The position numbers and the translations under genes are program-made. Of a stretch of 64,000 nt of DNA, positions 1-11,537 are shown piece by piece. Source of the DNA: Leptasterias polaris (lineage: Eukaryota; Echinodermata; Asteroidea; Forcipulatida; Asteriidae); NCBI GenBank assembly GCA_037783415.1, contig JAZGTN010000047.1, positions 2,232,001 to 2,296,000 on the forward strand, given 5' to 3'. The number at the start of each line of letters is the position of its first letter. The stretch's first letter is position 1. The notes under the pieces are model-generated. The model ran no database searches. It had not been told where the DNA came from and saw only the letters and a list, made by a program, of their open reading frames with translations.

Positions 1-165
1 GAAGACTGCACTAGTAAACTGATCATACTTTACATGGGATTAGGCATACCACCATAATCAGAGTCAAACAGTTTGGGTGTTGAGTTACTGAATGGTGTTG
101 GACCGAGGACTGATTTAGTAAACTGATCATGCTTTACATGGGATCTGTTATTTCTTCATTCTCAG
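1..165. repeat. Intron start with interspersed repeat (ACTGATCA...TACATGGGAT)
   Basis: A POLD1 intron. The element at about 17-83 recurs in part at 118-152 and, well conserved, at 13073-13160. It is an unnamed interspersed repeat with no coding signal. Confidence 0.6.
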
Positions 166-268
166 AATGCGTAAGCGTGATCCAGGCAGTGCCCCCGCTC
201 TTGGTGACAGAGTGCCTTATGTAATCATTGCAGGAGTCAAGGGAGCGGCAGCATGGGAGAAATCTGAG
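166..268 (+). CDS. POLD1: POLD1 exon: [10 protein letters not shown] block
   Basis: The exon follows a pyrimidine-rich acceptor (ttctcag) and ends at GAG before gtaaga. It encodes 34 codons from [10 protein letters not shown] through DRVPYVI to WEKSE; the first base (166) completes a codon from the previous, unseen exon. This block is strongly conserved in B-family delta polymerases, C-terminal to the thumb. It ends in phase 0. Confidence 0.95.
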
Positions 269-3200
269 GTAAGATTAGACAATTGCGCCCTCTAACGTCA
301 CGGCATAACCAAAACAGTAAGGTTCTGCCGGCCGGTGTGCGAATTCGTCGCGTTTTGTAAATTGGATTTAGATTGACATCATGGGTGAGATTGCCTTCAA
401 AATAAAATGGCGTGTTGTGGCTGAGAGGTCAAGTGCACTGGACTCAAGCTCTGGTGTTTCTAATCACAGGCATGAGAATCTTCCGGTTTAAACCGGAATT
501 CTGGTTTTTTCCCTTTCAAATTTGTGGTCTTCGAGTTCAATGTGAATTTGATATAAAATTTGGGGGGTGAGTTGTTGGGGTATACATTTGGATCTCGCTA
601 ATCCCTCTTCTTGGTCTTGGAGAAATTGTAAGTTTACACGCTTCCGTTCGTAATAAATTGCCGCCCGGCAGCGGCCGGCCCAATATGCGTTGATTTGTTT
701 CTTCCATGTGCATGCAGCGCGTTCAATTGATATCTGTAGACTTCTTTCAGTCTTTCCCCGCTTCATTCATGGTACGGTTTGACCGTAATACATGTATGTT
801 TACTGTTGCAGCAAAGGAACATTCGTGGAGACATTGAAAAGTCTACTGACAACAACATACGGTGTTTTGGATGCGCGCGCATCGTTATACTTTTTTTACC
901 AGTCGTCAGTACGAACCTTCATAGGCTTAAGTGCCGTTTCTTCGATACGTTTAATGTGTTTTACGGCTGGAGATATTTTTACGCATTGAACTATGACCTG
1001 GAAGAAACTTATAGACAATGAGTGTGCGACACACGTGTGGGGAGGTTCGTTAACGTCTGACGTCTCACATTATTTTTCCAAAATGCTATGGTTTATAAAC
1101 TGTTGGGATCTTGGAGATACGAAAAGGTGTTTGAAGAACAAGTTTCAATGGCCAAAGTGGGGGCAACACTTAACACAGTTATTCACTATAACAGGTAAAA
1201 AGACCCCCCCAAAATCAATTTTTGTAACAAAAGCATGACTGCTCCGTTCATAATCATTTATTTTCGTGGAAGTAAGTTCCGAATATCATTTTATTTTGAG
1301 CTTTTTAAGACAATATACGTCTAGCACTGTTATGATTTCATCTTGTTTATAAGTATTTTCCTCCTATTAACATGTCCTCGATCCCACAAATGGTCCCCAA
1401 AACGCCAGAGGGATTCACTGAGTGCGACGCTGACGCCTGGGTAAACTTGCCCAAATTCCGGACACGCAAAAATTTGGACTTTGCCCAAAATCCGGACATG
1501 CAATTTTTAGCGTTTTTTTATCATCGCATATTCTCATGCCTGTAATCAGCAGAGTGTGGGTATGTGCATGGAGCTCCATGGTTGAGCCCGGTCTTGACAT
1601 TTGTGTCTTTTAAAGCAGAGACACTCCACCATTATTGCTTCGTCCTTCGGATGGGATGTAAAGCTGTAGGTACTTTGTGTTGTGGAATGCACGTTAAAGA
1701 ACCCTGCGTACAAGGGACCTGTGGCTTTACGTCCTGTCCGAAGGACGAAGCAATTAACGGTTAAGTATCTCGCTCATCAAGGGTCACAATTGATATGACC
1801 AGGGCTTTATCCCACACTCTGACAATACAAGAACTTGAGTCTGTTGCAATTAACTGCTCTGCTAAATTGCGTGAATCGTCCATTACAACCAGACTTGAGT
1901 TTGCCAATGACAAACTCGGGTTGGCACTCACTGGTCTGGGAGTGAGCAGTTTTCAACATGGATCTTTCTTATCTGATCAAAAGTTCATGAGGCGTATACA
2001 TGTGACTTAGGGTGTCACTTGAGTTTACTGACACAAATATCTACAATATTTCACAGGTTCTTGTTTATAATGTGAAGTAGGGTGTCGTGGCCGAATGGGT
2101 TAGATCATCGGATTCAAGTTCTGGTGGTTTAGTCATCGGGGTGTGGGTTCGAGTCCCGGTCGTGACGCTTGTGTCCTTGAGCAAGACACTTTGCTATAAT
2201 TGCTTCTCTTCACCCAGGGATATAAATGGGTACCTGCGAGGGTAGAGGTTGATATTGTGTTTGAAAAAAAGCCTTCTGAGCGCCACGGCAGCCCGGGCTG
2301 TATACTCCCCAGGGAGTTGAGAAATATTAAAGGAATGTTATTGGCCCAATGACCAGGGCACTAATGTAAAGCGCATTGAGACGTTATTGTAAAATGCGCT
2401 ATATAAGAACTGGTTATTATTATTATTATTATTATTATTATTGGGAACAAGTGTGAAGTGTTATGATGAAAGCAACTTTGAATCATAAAAATCGACCAAA
2501 TATATCCTGAGAAATCGAATAAGAAACAGCACTTTCTCTCTGCTCTTCAGCATTTGTTATTTGACACCAGCAAGTAGGCTTGTGGGTCAGGATCACTGGC
2601 TTTGGGGAAGTGGGTTCCAGGGTGAATGTTTATATTGCAACTACTTTACTGATAACAACTGATAACAGTCCCAGTGAAACCAGTGAGTAGAATTTCGAGA
2701 TTTGGGTTATTGGAAAATTCATATAAAGCTTGAAACTACTGTTTTTTACCCTATCAGTTGACGTCAATGTAACATTATTTTCTATCGCAGTTTGGAAAAA
2801 ATTTCTGATATACTTACGTCCCTTCAACTTTCCTTTCTTACAGGACCCCATCTACGTGTTGGAAAACAACATCCCTATAGACACACACTACTACTTGGAC
2901 AACCAGCTCAAGTTGCCCCTGTTGAGAATATTTGAACCTGTAGTTGGTGAACACCGAGCACTGAACGTTCTATTCAGTGAGTTTTATAAAAAAAGCCCCA
3001 AAGCGTCACATAAACAAAAACATTTTAGTACCATGGTTTAAGTGAATCATCAACATGCAGCATATCTCGATTTAATTATTCAGAATTTGTTTAAGTGCCT
3101 CGAAAAATATCCCTGTACAAAAATGTACAGACCCAGTTTTCTCATTATGTCATCGAATGTTTTGGATGGTGACAAATTTTGCACTGGGAGGGTATCAAAT

Positions 3201-6200
3201 GCAATGGCAATTTTGCAATTTTGCAATTTTGCAATTTTGCAATTTGTAATTTTTCCCCACTCACATGAGGACTCTATCTATTGAAAAGTGAGTACATCAC
3301 AAAATTGAATTTGACCTTTCCTTTCCCCTTTAATATTATTATTTGTTTATTATTATTGAGAAAATAGAACTAGCTGTTGCAAACTTACCAACCAAAATGA
3401 CCTATGGTACATATGCAAACAAATAGTGAATGGCCTGACATTTTGACCCAAGCACAGTCTTACTCGAAGGCTAAAATGAGAAAGACACTGCAAGGGTCGA
3501 AACGTCAGGTCACCAACTCTTTTTAGTATTCATTATCATTGACGCAAATAAAACTTGTTTCCATTCTTCAGAGGGGGATCACACGCTGGCCAAGACCAAA
3601 GTCACCTCCAAGATCGGCGGTCTGATGGCCTTTGCGAAGAAACGAAGTACGTGCATCGGTTGCAAAACCCCTCTGGATAAAACCAACATGGCCGTCTGTA
3701 AGCACTGCAAAAAGATCGAGTCTGAGATCTACCAAAAAGAGGTAAGTAATTATTATTTTTATTCAAAATGTAGGATTATAAATTATACCCCCCTCCAAAT
3801 TAATGGAGCATCCCAAAAGTTGGAACATTAGGAGCGTTTTTAATTGGATCGGATAAATATTCAAAGGCGTGCTCATGGACCATTCCGTTTGACCAACAGA
3901 ATGCTTCTTTGGAATGTTAAAAAAAAAACCTGTTCAGTGGCGTAAGAATGCTCCCTTACTTTGGCACAATGATGCAATCTAGCTGAACGTTCTGGCGGAC
4001 CAATAGATTGCGGGCGTGTATGCCCACAGAAATAAGCCCCCAGAACGTGCCCGATTTCTGAGACAACTCCTAAAATAAAGGAAAATAATAGTAGTTGATT
4101 TGAAAAAAGGGTTTCTGCACAATGTTGTTTATAAACAGTACCAATTTTCCGAGAATCTATCCTTTCCAAGAATTGATGTACATTTACCTTTAGCAAAGTT
4201 ATTTCCATGTTGCTTCTGCAGACCTCTCTAATTTACATCACCATTTTCCACCATTTTCAACATTATATTGTATTCTTTGACCATTTCATTTTCAGTGACA
4301 TTTGTATAGCTTTCACTTTTGGTAACTTTCACTTTCTCTTACATTCTGTTTTATCTTTGGCGTGATCTGTTGTTTTTTACAAGGGTCGCTGATTCTCCTA
4401 TATTTTCATTAAAATTTTGTGCATTCCAATTATTATTGTTTAATCTTTCTCACAATGTGTTTATTTGTTTACCTTTTTCATTGAATGTACATTACCTTGA
4501 ACCATCAGTTTTCAAATATTATTTTAATGATGTCATGTTTTTGGATTGATAATGTTTAGTTTGGTGTGTTTGTTCTTTGTTCAACCCCAAATCTATTTTA
4601 AAACGATTTTACAGGGGATGGCGTAAGTATAGGCTTAAAGTTAGATTTGAAGCTTTTTTAGGTGTAGGAATTAAGTAAGAACTCAATAGACGATGTGACC
4701 TCTGTTTACATTTAAACCGCCCTCTGTTGACAAGTCTGTTGTCCAAGTCATGTTCCGCCGGGCAAAAAGACGCGTAGTCATGGTAATATTGTGTGTACTT
4801 TCTAGCTGGCTGTCAAGTACACAAAGGTTTTGCCCGGCAACATGCGCGCGCATCATGTTATGATTTTCAAATGACATCAGAGGTCACATCGTCTAGGTTT
4901 ATCGATAACAACCATTTGTGTTAAATCTCTTTCCTGAGAAATGTCGGTTCCAGAACCAGGGCCCAATTTCATAGAGCTGCTTAAGCACAAAAAGTAGATA
5001 AGCATAACAGAATTATGCTTGCCAGAATAAGGTTACCAGCCAAACTACCATAACACATGTACAAATTGTGACTGGTGTCCTGCTCATTTCTGCTTAGCAG
5101 ACAAATGTTAAGCAAGTAGCTCTATGAAATTGGGCACTGGGTTGATATAAAGTAGAGTCTAGATGTTTGGAAGGTTGTTCTCTACTCGTCCACTTGGTTT
5201 CTGCTGAAGCTGAGCAGCGTTGAGACTCTACTTGATTTCAACCCAGTTCTTCCTGAAACCAACGGTTCTCCCCTAAAACAGATTGAGGCCACATGGTTCT
5301 TACCCATGAACATACTCAGTTCTAGCATCTACAGGCTTACAGTAAAATTGATCTTGTGTTTGGAGTTTTTTCCACTGTGATGTTAATTTTTTCTTGAAAC
5401 ATTTGTGTTTCTGAAAGGTAATTCACTTGAGCGCATTGGAGGAGAAGTTTGCCCGCCTCTGGACCCAGTGCCAACGATGTCAGGGAAGTCTCCATGAGGA
5501 AATTCTCTGCACAAGGTAAAGACAGAAGGAACTAGAGGTTAGAACACACCCGATAGAGTGCAAACTCCGCCCTGCTGAGATGGGCGGTATACTCCCCAGT
5601 GAGCTTTAGATGGTCAAAGAATGAAATAAAAAGCTCAGTTACGGCGATAATCAGAATCAGATTTCTCAGGATATTTCCGTATTTTTAATTTTTTCTGAAA
5701 ACCTTGAGCCTTCATATTTTCTTGAAACAGGCCAGTGAAATCTCCGCTTTAAAGCGGATATCTGCTTTTTATTTACCAGGCCAATTTTTTATTTCCGCTT
5801 TTTTTAAACCTTATTTATGCTTGGCAACAATAATGTACAACTACAATAATGTGAAATAAACCTAGTTACTGGATCAATGGGGTGCCCCAATTCAACCAGC
5901 GTAAATGCGTGACGCGCGCTCACTTACATCATGTAGTGTTTCAGCTCTTTTTTTAAGGGTCCACTCACAGGCCTGTTGAAAGAAGTATTAAAAGCAATCA
6001 CCAAATGGAGAAAGAAGTAGTCGGCATTGTTTCCAAACCTGTCGTTTTGTATTTCTGGTGATGCACAGAGTCTGTAACCCTCCTGAGCAGACCCTTCCCA
6101 CCAAATATGTAAATTTCACATCGCGCGTACGCACTAACATTTTGGTTGGCAAAATGATGGAACATCGCGCCTTTTTGGGGATGATGGTGGCGTGACGCAG

Positions 6201-8425
6201 ACGCGTTTGTGCGTCTGCTCAGTGCAACATCTCTATGGCGTTTGCCAACCAATAGTGTCTGTACGCATGCGTGAATGTAATTAGCACCGGTCTATTGTAA
6301 CATCTGGGAGGTTTTAGGTGTAGAATAAGGGGGAACCCAGACCCACAAGCCACTTTTACAAATTTTCATATTCGTTACATCTCATCCCTGGGTAATAATG
6401 TTCATGCGCCATGAGCGCCAACATTGGTAGATACTGGCACTATATAAATATCCATTATTATGATTATCAAATCGTTCCCCTGGTTGCCGTTGGGGTTCGA
6501 ACCAACAACCTTTCAAATTCTAGAGCAGATGTCTTAATTGCTTAACCACCTCGCTGAGAGGCAAGTTAAGTTCACAATGTTTGATAAAATATATAACTGA
6601 AAATATGCAAATGTAGAAAGTACGAAAAAACTGTATGTGCAACTTTGCACGAACGTGAAATTTCAGACTTGTCTGAATTCAGACTTTTTATTGTCTGCCT
6701 GGTGAAGAAAAAGTAGCTGTTATTTTTCAGATATATAGAAATCCTACTCTTAAATCCACTTCTCTAGTGTTCGGGACACAGTTCCCAAAATCTCCTTGAA
6801 ATCTGTAACCCCAGGGGTTAACAAAAGGTGGAAATGCCATCATTCTAACGTACCCCTAGACTTGATTCAAGTCCCTTTCTCGTGCGAGGTCCCTAACACA
6901 CATGTAACGCGCCAGCATGCAGCCACAGTACAGGCATATAATACCAGTGCGCCCTCACCGACAAAATGTAGCTATTGTGGTGGCGATCAAGGGACTTGAC
7001 GGGGTCGTTTCCTACTCCACGCATTGAATAGAAAAATCTCCCCGGGGGAGATGTACAAAACCAATGGGAGCGTGGAAGTGCCGCCCCTTTCATTTAGTAT
7101 TCATCTTACTCTGTGACCTTACTCTGTGACGTTTGTATCATGTATCTATGGACGTAAGCATCTCCAGAATGGCTGCCGGGCGGAAGAGGGGGGTGGGTGT
7201 TTTAAGTCGCTGAATTGCATTTGTCAACAATTCAAAGTATGCATTTGCAAACAATACCAATCCCAATGTATACGTAATATTAACTTGAATTCAAATAAAT
7301 TTGTAGTTTTTATATATATTAATGCATTTCGATCCTCGACAAAGTACTTTACCCCCCCGCAAATAAAAAAAATCAACGCGTCTTCTTTTTGAACGCGTTT
7401 GATTGGACAACAAGTAATGCGCCGTAACTTAGCATATTCGTAAGTGAATAAATTTACATATCAGGCAACTGCGGGATCGTCAAGTCCCTGTCCCGCGGGC
7501 GGAACAGGTTGGGGAATGCAGAGCGCAAAACAATAGTTTTCTGACGACGAGGCAAGGAGTGGCCTTGCACGGGACTGGGACTTGAGTCAAGTCTAACGTA
7601 CCCGTATCATTTAGAACCTTGTTTCAGACCTTCTTGTCAGGAATGACTCTCACCTGTGCACTTTGTAATAACGTCATCAATAATTAATTACATTAAAGGC
7701 AAAGTGTTGGTTTTTTTTAACTGTTGGATTGTGTTAATCCTATATAAATGTAGATATATACACAATAAAACTAACCGGTGAAAATTTCATTTCAAAAGTT
7801 GGTCGCGTTTTTGAGATATCGCTGAAAATCCAGAGCGAATATATCCACGCAGGAAGAATAATCCATAAAAGGAATACACAATCTGAGAAACGTTTCTGAC
7901 AGAAACTTTGCTCAGAAACGTTTCTCGGATTCAATGTTTGGGCATTACATCTGATAACTGTTTACATAACCGCATTACATTAAATGCTTTATAGTATTGA
8001 AAGCTGCTGTACCTTGAACCAATAGCCTTTAATTTTATGAGTGATTACCAAAGCTAGGGATGGATTTGTCAGACTTCAGACTTTTTATGTCAGCCTGGTG
8101 AATAAAAAAAGCCTTTCATTTTTCCACATAAATAAAAGACTTCCCTTTGATCTACTTCACTGTTCCTAAAAGGTAGAAACGCCATCATTTCAACATACAT
8201 GTAGGCCCTACGTCCTAAAATTTGGATCCAACATGTAGTTTCAGACTTTTTTTTGCCAGCAATGACTCTCATCCCTGCCAAAGGTATACCTACCTTTTAA
8301 CTGACATTTTTTTGTTTTCTCGTAACAGTCGAGACTGCCCCATCTTCTACATGAGAAAGAAAGTGCAGAAAGATGTTGGAGACCAAGATGCCATCGTCCA
8401 GAGATTCGGCAACCCAGTCTGGTGA
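166..8425 (+). CDS. POLD1: DNA polymerase delta catalytic subunit, C-terminal exons (5' part outside window)
   Basis: The joined product is the C-terminal 199 residues of the catalytic subunit of replicative DNA polymerase delta, which synthesises and proofreads lagging-strand DNA in the nucleus. I joined five exons at 166-268, 2844-2976, 3572-3741, 5418-5515 and 8329-8425; all have AG acceptors and GT donors, and codon phases match at every junction. The exons cover the conserved block starting [10 protein letters not shown], the CysA zinc motif (C-x2-C-x11-C-x2-C) and the CysB motif (C-x2-C-x9-C-x4-C). CysB is known in the family to hold a 4Fe-4S cluster needed for contact with the accessory subunit. 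The order and length agree with the family's C terminus. The polymerase and exonuclease domains must lie upstream of the window. Introns are 0.6-2.8 kb and filled with repeats. Nothing looks broken. Confidence 0.95.
409..480 (+). mobile_element. tRNA-Leu-type SINE head fragment
   Basis: The sequence GGCTGAGAGGTCAAG...CTGGACTCAAGCTCTGG resembles the 5' half of a tRNA-Leu(CAA)-like SINE head. It stops before the B box, so it is a truncated copy in the POLD1 intron. Confidence 0.55.
1448..1511 (+). repeat. Two-copy tandem repeat, about 36 bp
   Basis: The segment TGCCCAAA(T/A)(T)CCGGACA(C/T)GCAA occurs twice in a row in the POLD1 intron. Function unknown. Confidence 0.5.
1540..1750 (+). mobile_element. 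SINE copy, body with CTTCGTCCTTCGGATGGG
   Basis: A diverged head (TGTGGGTATG...GAGCCCGGTCTTGAC) is followed by the TGTGTC body and a block CTTCGTCCTTCGGATGGGA...GCACGTTAAAGAACCC. The block is repeated as its complement 110 bp on (CCGAAGGACGAAGCAATT), so this copy has a hairpin. The same block is at 26706. Confidence 0.6.
2082..2442 (+). mobile_element. Full-length tRNA-Leu(CAA)-derived SINE
   Basis: The head GTCGTGGCCGAATGGGTTAG ... TTCAAGTTCTGG ... GGGTTCGAGTCCCGGTCGTGAC has pol III A and B boxes and resembles a type II tRNA-Leu with CAA anticodon. The body runs to GCGCTATATAAGAACTGG and ends in about ten ATT repeats. It sits in the POLD1 intron between 268 and 2844. Confidence 0.8.
2844..2976 (+). 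CDS. POLD1: POLD1 exon: [12 protein letters not shown] block
   Basis: Acceptor ttacag, donor gtgagt. The exon encodes 44 codons plus one base, starting [13 protein letters not shown] and running through [13 protein letters not shown] to NVLF. It starts in phase 0, matching the previous exon, and leaves one base (A) that joins AG of the next exon to make lysine. The block is typical of POLD1 just before its cysteine motifs. Confidence 0.95.
3207..3246 (+). repeat. 9-bp microsatellite TTTTGCAAT
   Basis: Four and a half direct copies of a 9-bp unit lie in the POLD1 intron after 2976. Confidence 0.85.
3361..3540 (+). repeat. Interspersed repeat with GTCGAAACGTC motif
   Basis: The segment AACTAGCTGTTGCAAACTTACC...GGGTCGAAACGTCAGG is similar to 19975-20110, and its first part to 21270-21310. 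It carries the widely repeated GAAACGTC motif described in the findings. Confidence 0.55.
3572..3741 (+). CDS. POLD1: POLD1 exon: CysA zinc motif
   Basis: Acceptor ttcttcag, donor gtaagt. It encodes GDHTLAKTK, then [10 protein letters not shown], then the CysA motif CIGC...VCKHC (C-x2-C-x11-C-x2-C) and ESEIYQKE, ending in phase 0. In the family CysA binds zinc and takes part in PCNA-dependent processivity. All four cysteines are present. Confidence 0.95.
4687..4895. mobile_element. 209-bp MITE, TIR TAGACGATGTGACCTCTG
   Basis: The ends are an exact inverted pair of 18 bp (TAGACGATGTGACCTCTG / CAGAGGTCACATCGTCTA). There is no open frame of note. It lies in the POLD1 intron 3742-5417. Confidence 0.85.
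4959..5136. mobile_element. Fold-back MITE, TIR GGGCCCAATTTCATAGAGCT
   Basis: The ends (GCCCAATTTCATAGAGCTGC and AGCTCTATGAAATTGGGC) are inverted repeats, and the interior is also partly self-complementary (CTTAAGCA / TGCTTAGC). Relatives lie at 16968, 24047, 26260 and 46060. Confidence 0.85.
5418..5515 (+). CDS. POLD1: POLD1 exon: CysB part 1
   Basis: Acceptor tgaaag, donor gtaaag. It encodes [15 protein letters not shown] followed by [17 protein letters not shown] and leaves two bases (AG). It carries three of the four CysB cysteines; the fourth is in the final exon. The intron therefore splits the iron-sulfur motif. Confidence 0.95.
6090..6290. mobile_element. Fold-back repeat with TTTGGTTGGCAAA arms
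   Basis: The left part (CGCGTACGCACTAACATTTT, then GGTTGGCAAA) and the right part (TTTGCCAACCAATAGTGTC then TGTACGCATGCG) are inverted. A second copy is at 11671-11856, so this is an interspersed MITE-like element. Confidence 0.65.
6395..6468 (+). mobile_element. SINE/LINE 3' tail
   Basis: GCGCCATGAGCGCC...GCACTATATAAATATCC followed by ATTATTAT is the common tail of the retroelements in this window. Only the tail is present. Confidence 0.5.
6477..6565 (-). mobile_element. tRNA-like SINE head, reversed
   Basis: On the - strand the sequence reads GAGGTGGTTAAGCAATTAAG, then CATCTGCTCTAGAA, then GTTGGTTCGAACCCC, a pol III type B box. It resembles the element at 12225. Confidence 0.55.
6856..7593. 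mobile_element. Inserted DNA element, TIR GACTTGA(T/C)TCAAGTCCC, with target duplication
   Basis: The ends GACTTGATTCAAGTCCC and GGGACTTGAGTCAAGTC are inverted repeats. TAACGTACCC flanks both sides (6846-6855 and 7594-7603), which looks like a 10-bp target duplication. The host repeat continues on the right, and an uninterrupted relative is at 8060-8290. No transposase is visible inside. Confidence 0.75.
7690..7945 (-). mobile_element. MITE fragment related to 40195-40590
   Basis: The complement of AACGCGACCACCTTTTGAA...GAAATTTTCAC seen at 40470-40505 is found here, with the same TATATAAATGTAGATATATAC sequence broken across the 7741-7760 region. It is a truncated copy. Confidence 0.5.
8329..8425 (+). 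CDS. POLD1: POLD1 last exon: CysB end and stop
   Basis: Acceptor cgtaacag. AG from the previous exon plus T gives serine, then [27 protein letters not shown] and TGA at 8423-8425. The RDC cysteine completes CysB. The 3' UTR end is not certain: AATAAA occurs at 8762 and 8822, but both are in sequence that resembles a reversed retroelement tail. Confidence 0.95.
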
Positions 8426-10300
8426 GGGACAGAGAACCTAGGGTGAGCTACCAACAACAAACCTCAGAAAATTACATTTAACGCTGCCGGGCAAACGTTT
8501 GACGAACCACAGTGTTAGGTGACCCATTTGTAATGATCACAAAATAATATGTATAAAAAAAAAGTTCCACCTCTATCAACTTGGGGGTTGTGGGTTCGAT
8601 TCCCACTCAGGTAGCCTGTGTTTAGTTTCTTGCAATACTCAAGAAAAGAGTACAGTTTATTATTATTATTATTATTATTGGTTTATTCAAAACACTCCTT
8701 GCAGTCCAAAGGCTGAATTGCACAGTGATTGTACATGAAATTAAAAAACCATTAAAAATACAATAAAATACAAGGCATACATGAAATTTTAAAAATCAAC
8801 TGTAAAAACAGAAACAACATCAATAAAAATATAAAATCTTTAGTTTGTATAAATATAAAAAGATAACATTCATTTGTTAAGTAATCTGGTGAGGTATGGC
8901 ACAGGAAAACCAAAAACAGGGGTAAGCTAAAACCAAAAACCGGATGAAATACAAACCCCTGCTATTATAGAGCATTTTGTTGCGCTTGACCACCGAGCAA
9001 GCCCGTGACAAGACAGGTGAGTTGTTTTTCAAATCCATGACCTCTGCCATTCTAGAGTGTTAGATGTTTTGGCAATATACCACTGAGCAAGCCAGATCGA
9101 GAGAGGCCAGTTTAAACCCTGTTTACAGTTGATGGGTTGGGATAAAGAATAATATATATATTGTTTTCACCTTACACCAGTGTGATATAAGTCGACCAGT
9201 GGTTTATTTTCCATGCAATTAATACATAGTAACTAAAATAGAATACTGGTGACGACTTTGAGTACAATGCCCCTGAACCAAACCAATTTTGTACTGTTCC
9301 CTCAGAAAAAAATGTTGGCCTGAAGTTACTGGGCAAGAATAAGGGCTCTGTTAAGTTACCATACCGCCCTCTGTTGACTGTTTCTAACCATGCAAAATGA
9401 CTTCTGCTGGTGTGAGGATGTTATAAATATCTCCCTGATTGTTGTACAAAATCTCCCTGATGGCAAGATGCAAATGTTGACAGCTCTGGAAGTGGGTTAC
9501 TTTGGCTGTGAATGCCATGAAGTTGTAATGATGACTGGAGTGGCGTGGTGTCCCTTGAATTGTCCCGGGAGAAATTAAAATGTGCCCCAAAAAGTTCTGC
9601 CCTATAAAAAAACAAAAACCCAAAACTGCCTTGCCCTTACAAGAAAACGCATGTTTGTGTTGCAGTCACTATGTGGACATTCCTTTGTTTTATACACTTA
9701 AAGAAAACCCTATTCCTCAACACTAAATAACACTGTGTGGACATATTTATGTAAGTCCACATAGTGTTTCAAAACCCTGCCTTGTGTGGTGGACCTCTTT
9801 TGTTGTCAGGTCCACACTTTGTATGTAATGCTTAGGCAAAGTGTCAGGTCATGGTGTTTCAACTCCAGCAAGGTTCAGCCAAAAAACTGAACACCATGTC
9901 GAGTTTCTTTTCTGAGAATCCAGCAGGTTTAGTTCAGTTACGCTTTCGTATTATGTGTATTTTCCAGTGGCACTAATGTGAATATCAGTGGGTTCATCTT
10001 TCAAAGAAATTATTTTGTCTTCAATTTTCATTTTTGTAACAAAGAGAGAAGAACTTTCACTTTTAGTTGGTGTAGGAAGGACTGTCCTTTCTTAAAGCGC
10101 AGGGACAACTTCAGTGATTGTCAAATGCTAATATTGGCATTTTGTGTGACATGAACATAAACATGAAATATCAATCCTGTGAAAGTTTAAGCTCAATCAG
10201 TCATTGGAGTCATGAGAAACTAGTGAAAAACCCCATCACTGTTTTCACTGTTCTCAAACATTGGATTTCGGACTGGCAATATCAAAGCTAATTTACGTCA
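8426..10300. other. Region downstream of POLD1, no gene recognised
   Basis: It contains the presumed POLD1 3' UTR, an ATT microsatellite (8658-8685) with a reversed retroelement-tail look, a hairpin at 9731-9766 and a MITE fragment at about 10110-10275. Open frames near 9390-9623 match nothing I know. Confidence 0.5.
9731..9766. repeat. Perfect-type hairpin CACT(G/A)TGTGGAC
   Basis: CACTGTGTGGACATA and the complementary TAAGTCCACATAGTG form a stem of about 13 bp with a short loop. Further TGTGGAC copies lie at 9670 and 9790-9820. Confidence 0.6.
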
Positions 10301-10560
10301 GGCGTGGAATACACGGAGGCCACAGAGGCCATGGCCTCTGTTGCCCCGGGTCTTGGCCTTGGTGCCCCTTCAAAAGTTTCCCATAGACTTTAAGGAAAAT
10401 GGCTTTGCCCTCCGCAAGATGAAATTACAGGCCAGGAATTGCACTGAGGCCACGGTCCCAATTGCCCTGGTCTTGGCCTTGGTGCTCCTTCAACCGGAAG
10501 TGCCCTTTGCAGAAAGCAATTGGTCTCGCCCTCTCAATAATAATGAAATTCCAGGCCTGT
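10301..10560 (-). repeat. Two tandem copies of the GGCCTGGAATT repeat
   Basis: Two direct copies (10301-10433 and 10434-10560) share CTTGGCCTTGGTGC(C/T)CCTTCAA and end near CCAGGCCTG. An inverted copy follows at 10792-10951; other copies are at 11538 and 37891. Confidence 0.7.
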
Positions 10561-10791
10561 TCAGTAGGATTTGAAACTCAGCATGATTTGAAGCATGATG
10601 TAAAAAAGTAACAAAGCACAACAAATTCGTGCTTAGCTGATATAGGTTACCACCTAAAATGCCATGTAATGTACAACACTCACAACTGGTTCCCTGCAAC
10701 TTTTTTGCTTAGCTACGAAACTTAGTGATTGCCAGTCCTTCCAGCTGAATTCTTTCTTGTTAAGGAAACAAAATATGGGGTAAGTTACCAC

Positions 10792-10951
10792 GGGCCTGGA
10801 ATTTCATCTTTGACAGGGTCAGGCTATTTTCATTTTGCACGTCCATTGGTCAATCTTAAAGTCTATGGGAAACTTTTGAAGGGACACCAAGGCCAAGACC
10901 CGGGGCAACAGAGGTCATGGCCTCCGTGGCCTCTGTGTAATACCCGGCCTG
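10792..10951 (+). repeat. GGCCTGGAATT repeat, inverted partner
   Basis: It reads GGGCCTGGAATTTCATCTTT ... CTATGGGAAACTTTTGAAGG ... CGTGGCCTCTGTGTAAT, the complement of 10301-10433. The two flank a 230-bp spacer. Confidence 0.7.
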
Positions 10952-11537
10952 TACCTTCCAGAAGTTGACATCTTTGATTTGACTCGCATTGTTTTATTTT
11001 AAGTTGTTTTTCTCGTGCAGTAAACTTGGCAAAGCATTGGGAGCTGGAAATAAAGTGCCAATTTTATAACAAACTCGCTTGCCTACAAAGATTGATGTAA
11101 CCTTGGGTGTTTGAATCTCTGCACTCTCCCAACATGCCAGTTGTTCAAGCTGATTACTTTCTCGTTACGGAAACAGAAAAAGGGGGTTACTGTCCAGAAG
11201 TTGTCATCTTAGTTTTTACTCATGTTGTTTTGTTATGTTCAAGTTGACTTTTCTCATCCTGTTAACTTGGCAAAGCATTTTGGAGAGGGAAACAGCTGCC
11301 AAATTTATACCAACCTGGCATGCCTACAAACATCGATTAAATCTCGGATTATAAAGTTCATTAACAAATCTGTTATTAAAGAGGCCCTGCAAGTTTGACG
11401 ATATCAAAATACAGGGTAGCTGTTGCTGAGGGTCAAAAGGAAAACCCTCTGTTTGCACCTATCAGAAACATCTTCTTGAAGTTATTTTCTCGCTTCTTTG
11501 GGTCTGAAGATATAAATTAAAAAAACAACTCATCTCC

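Larger units (their letters stand above)
5516..8328 (+). other. Last POLD1 intron, built of repeats
   Basis: No exon is visible in this 2.8 kb. It contains, in order, a fold-back repeat (6090-6290), a SINE tail (6395-6468), a reversed SINE head (6477-6565), a repeat split by an inserted element (6650-7640), a MITE copy (7690-7945) and an uninterrupted relative of the split repeat (8060-8290). Confidence 0.7.

Noticed and set aside
8762..8827. POLD1 polyadenylation signals AATAAA
   Set aside because: They fall in sequence like a reversed retroelement tail, so the true transcript end cannot be set from sequence alone.
9384..9623. Overlapping open frames on both strands after POLD1
   Set aside because: No motif, no conserved splice sites, and both strands are open, which suggests chance or an old repeat.
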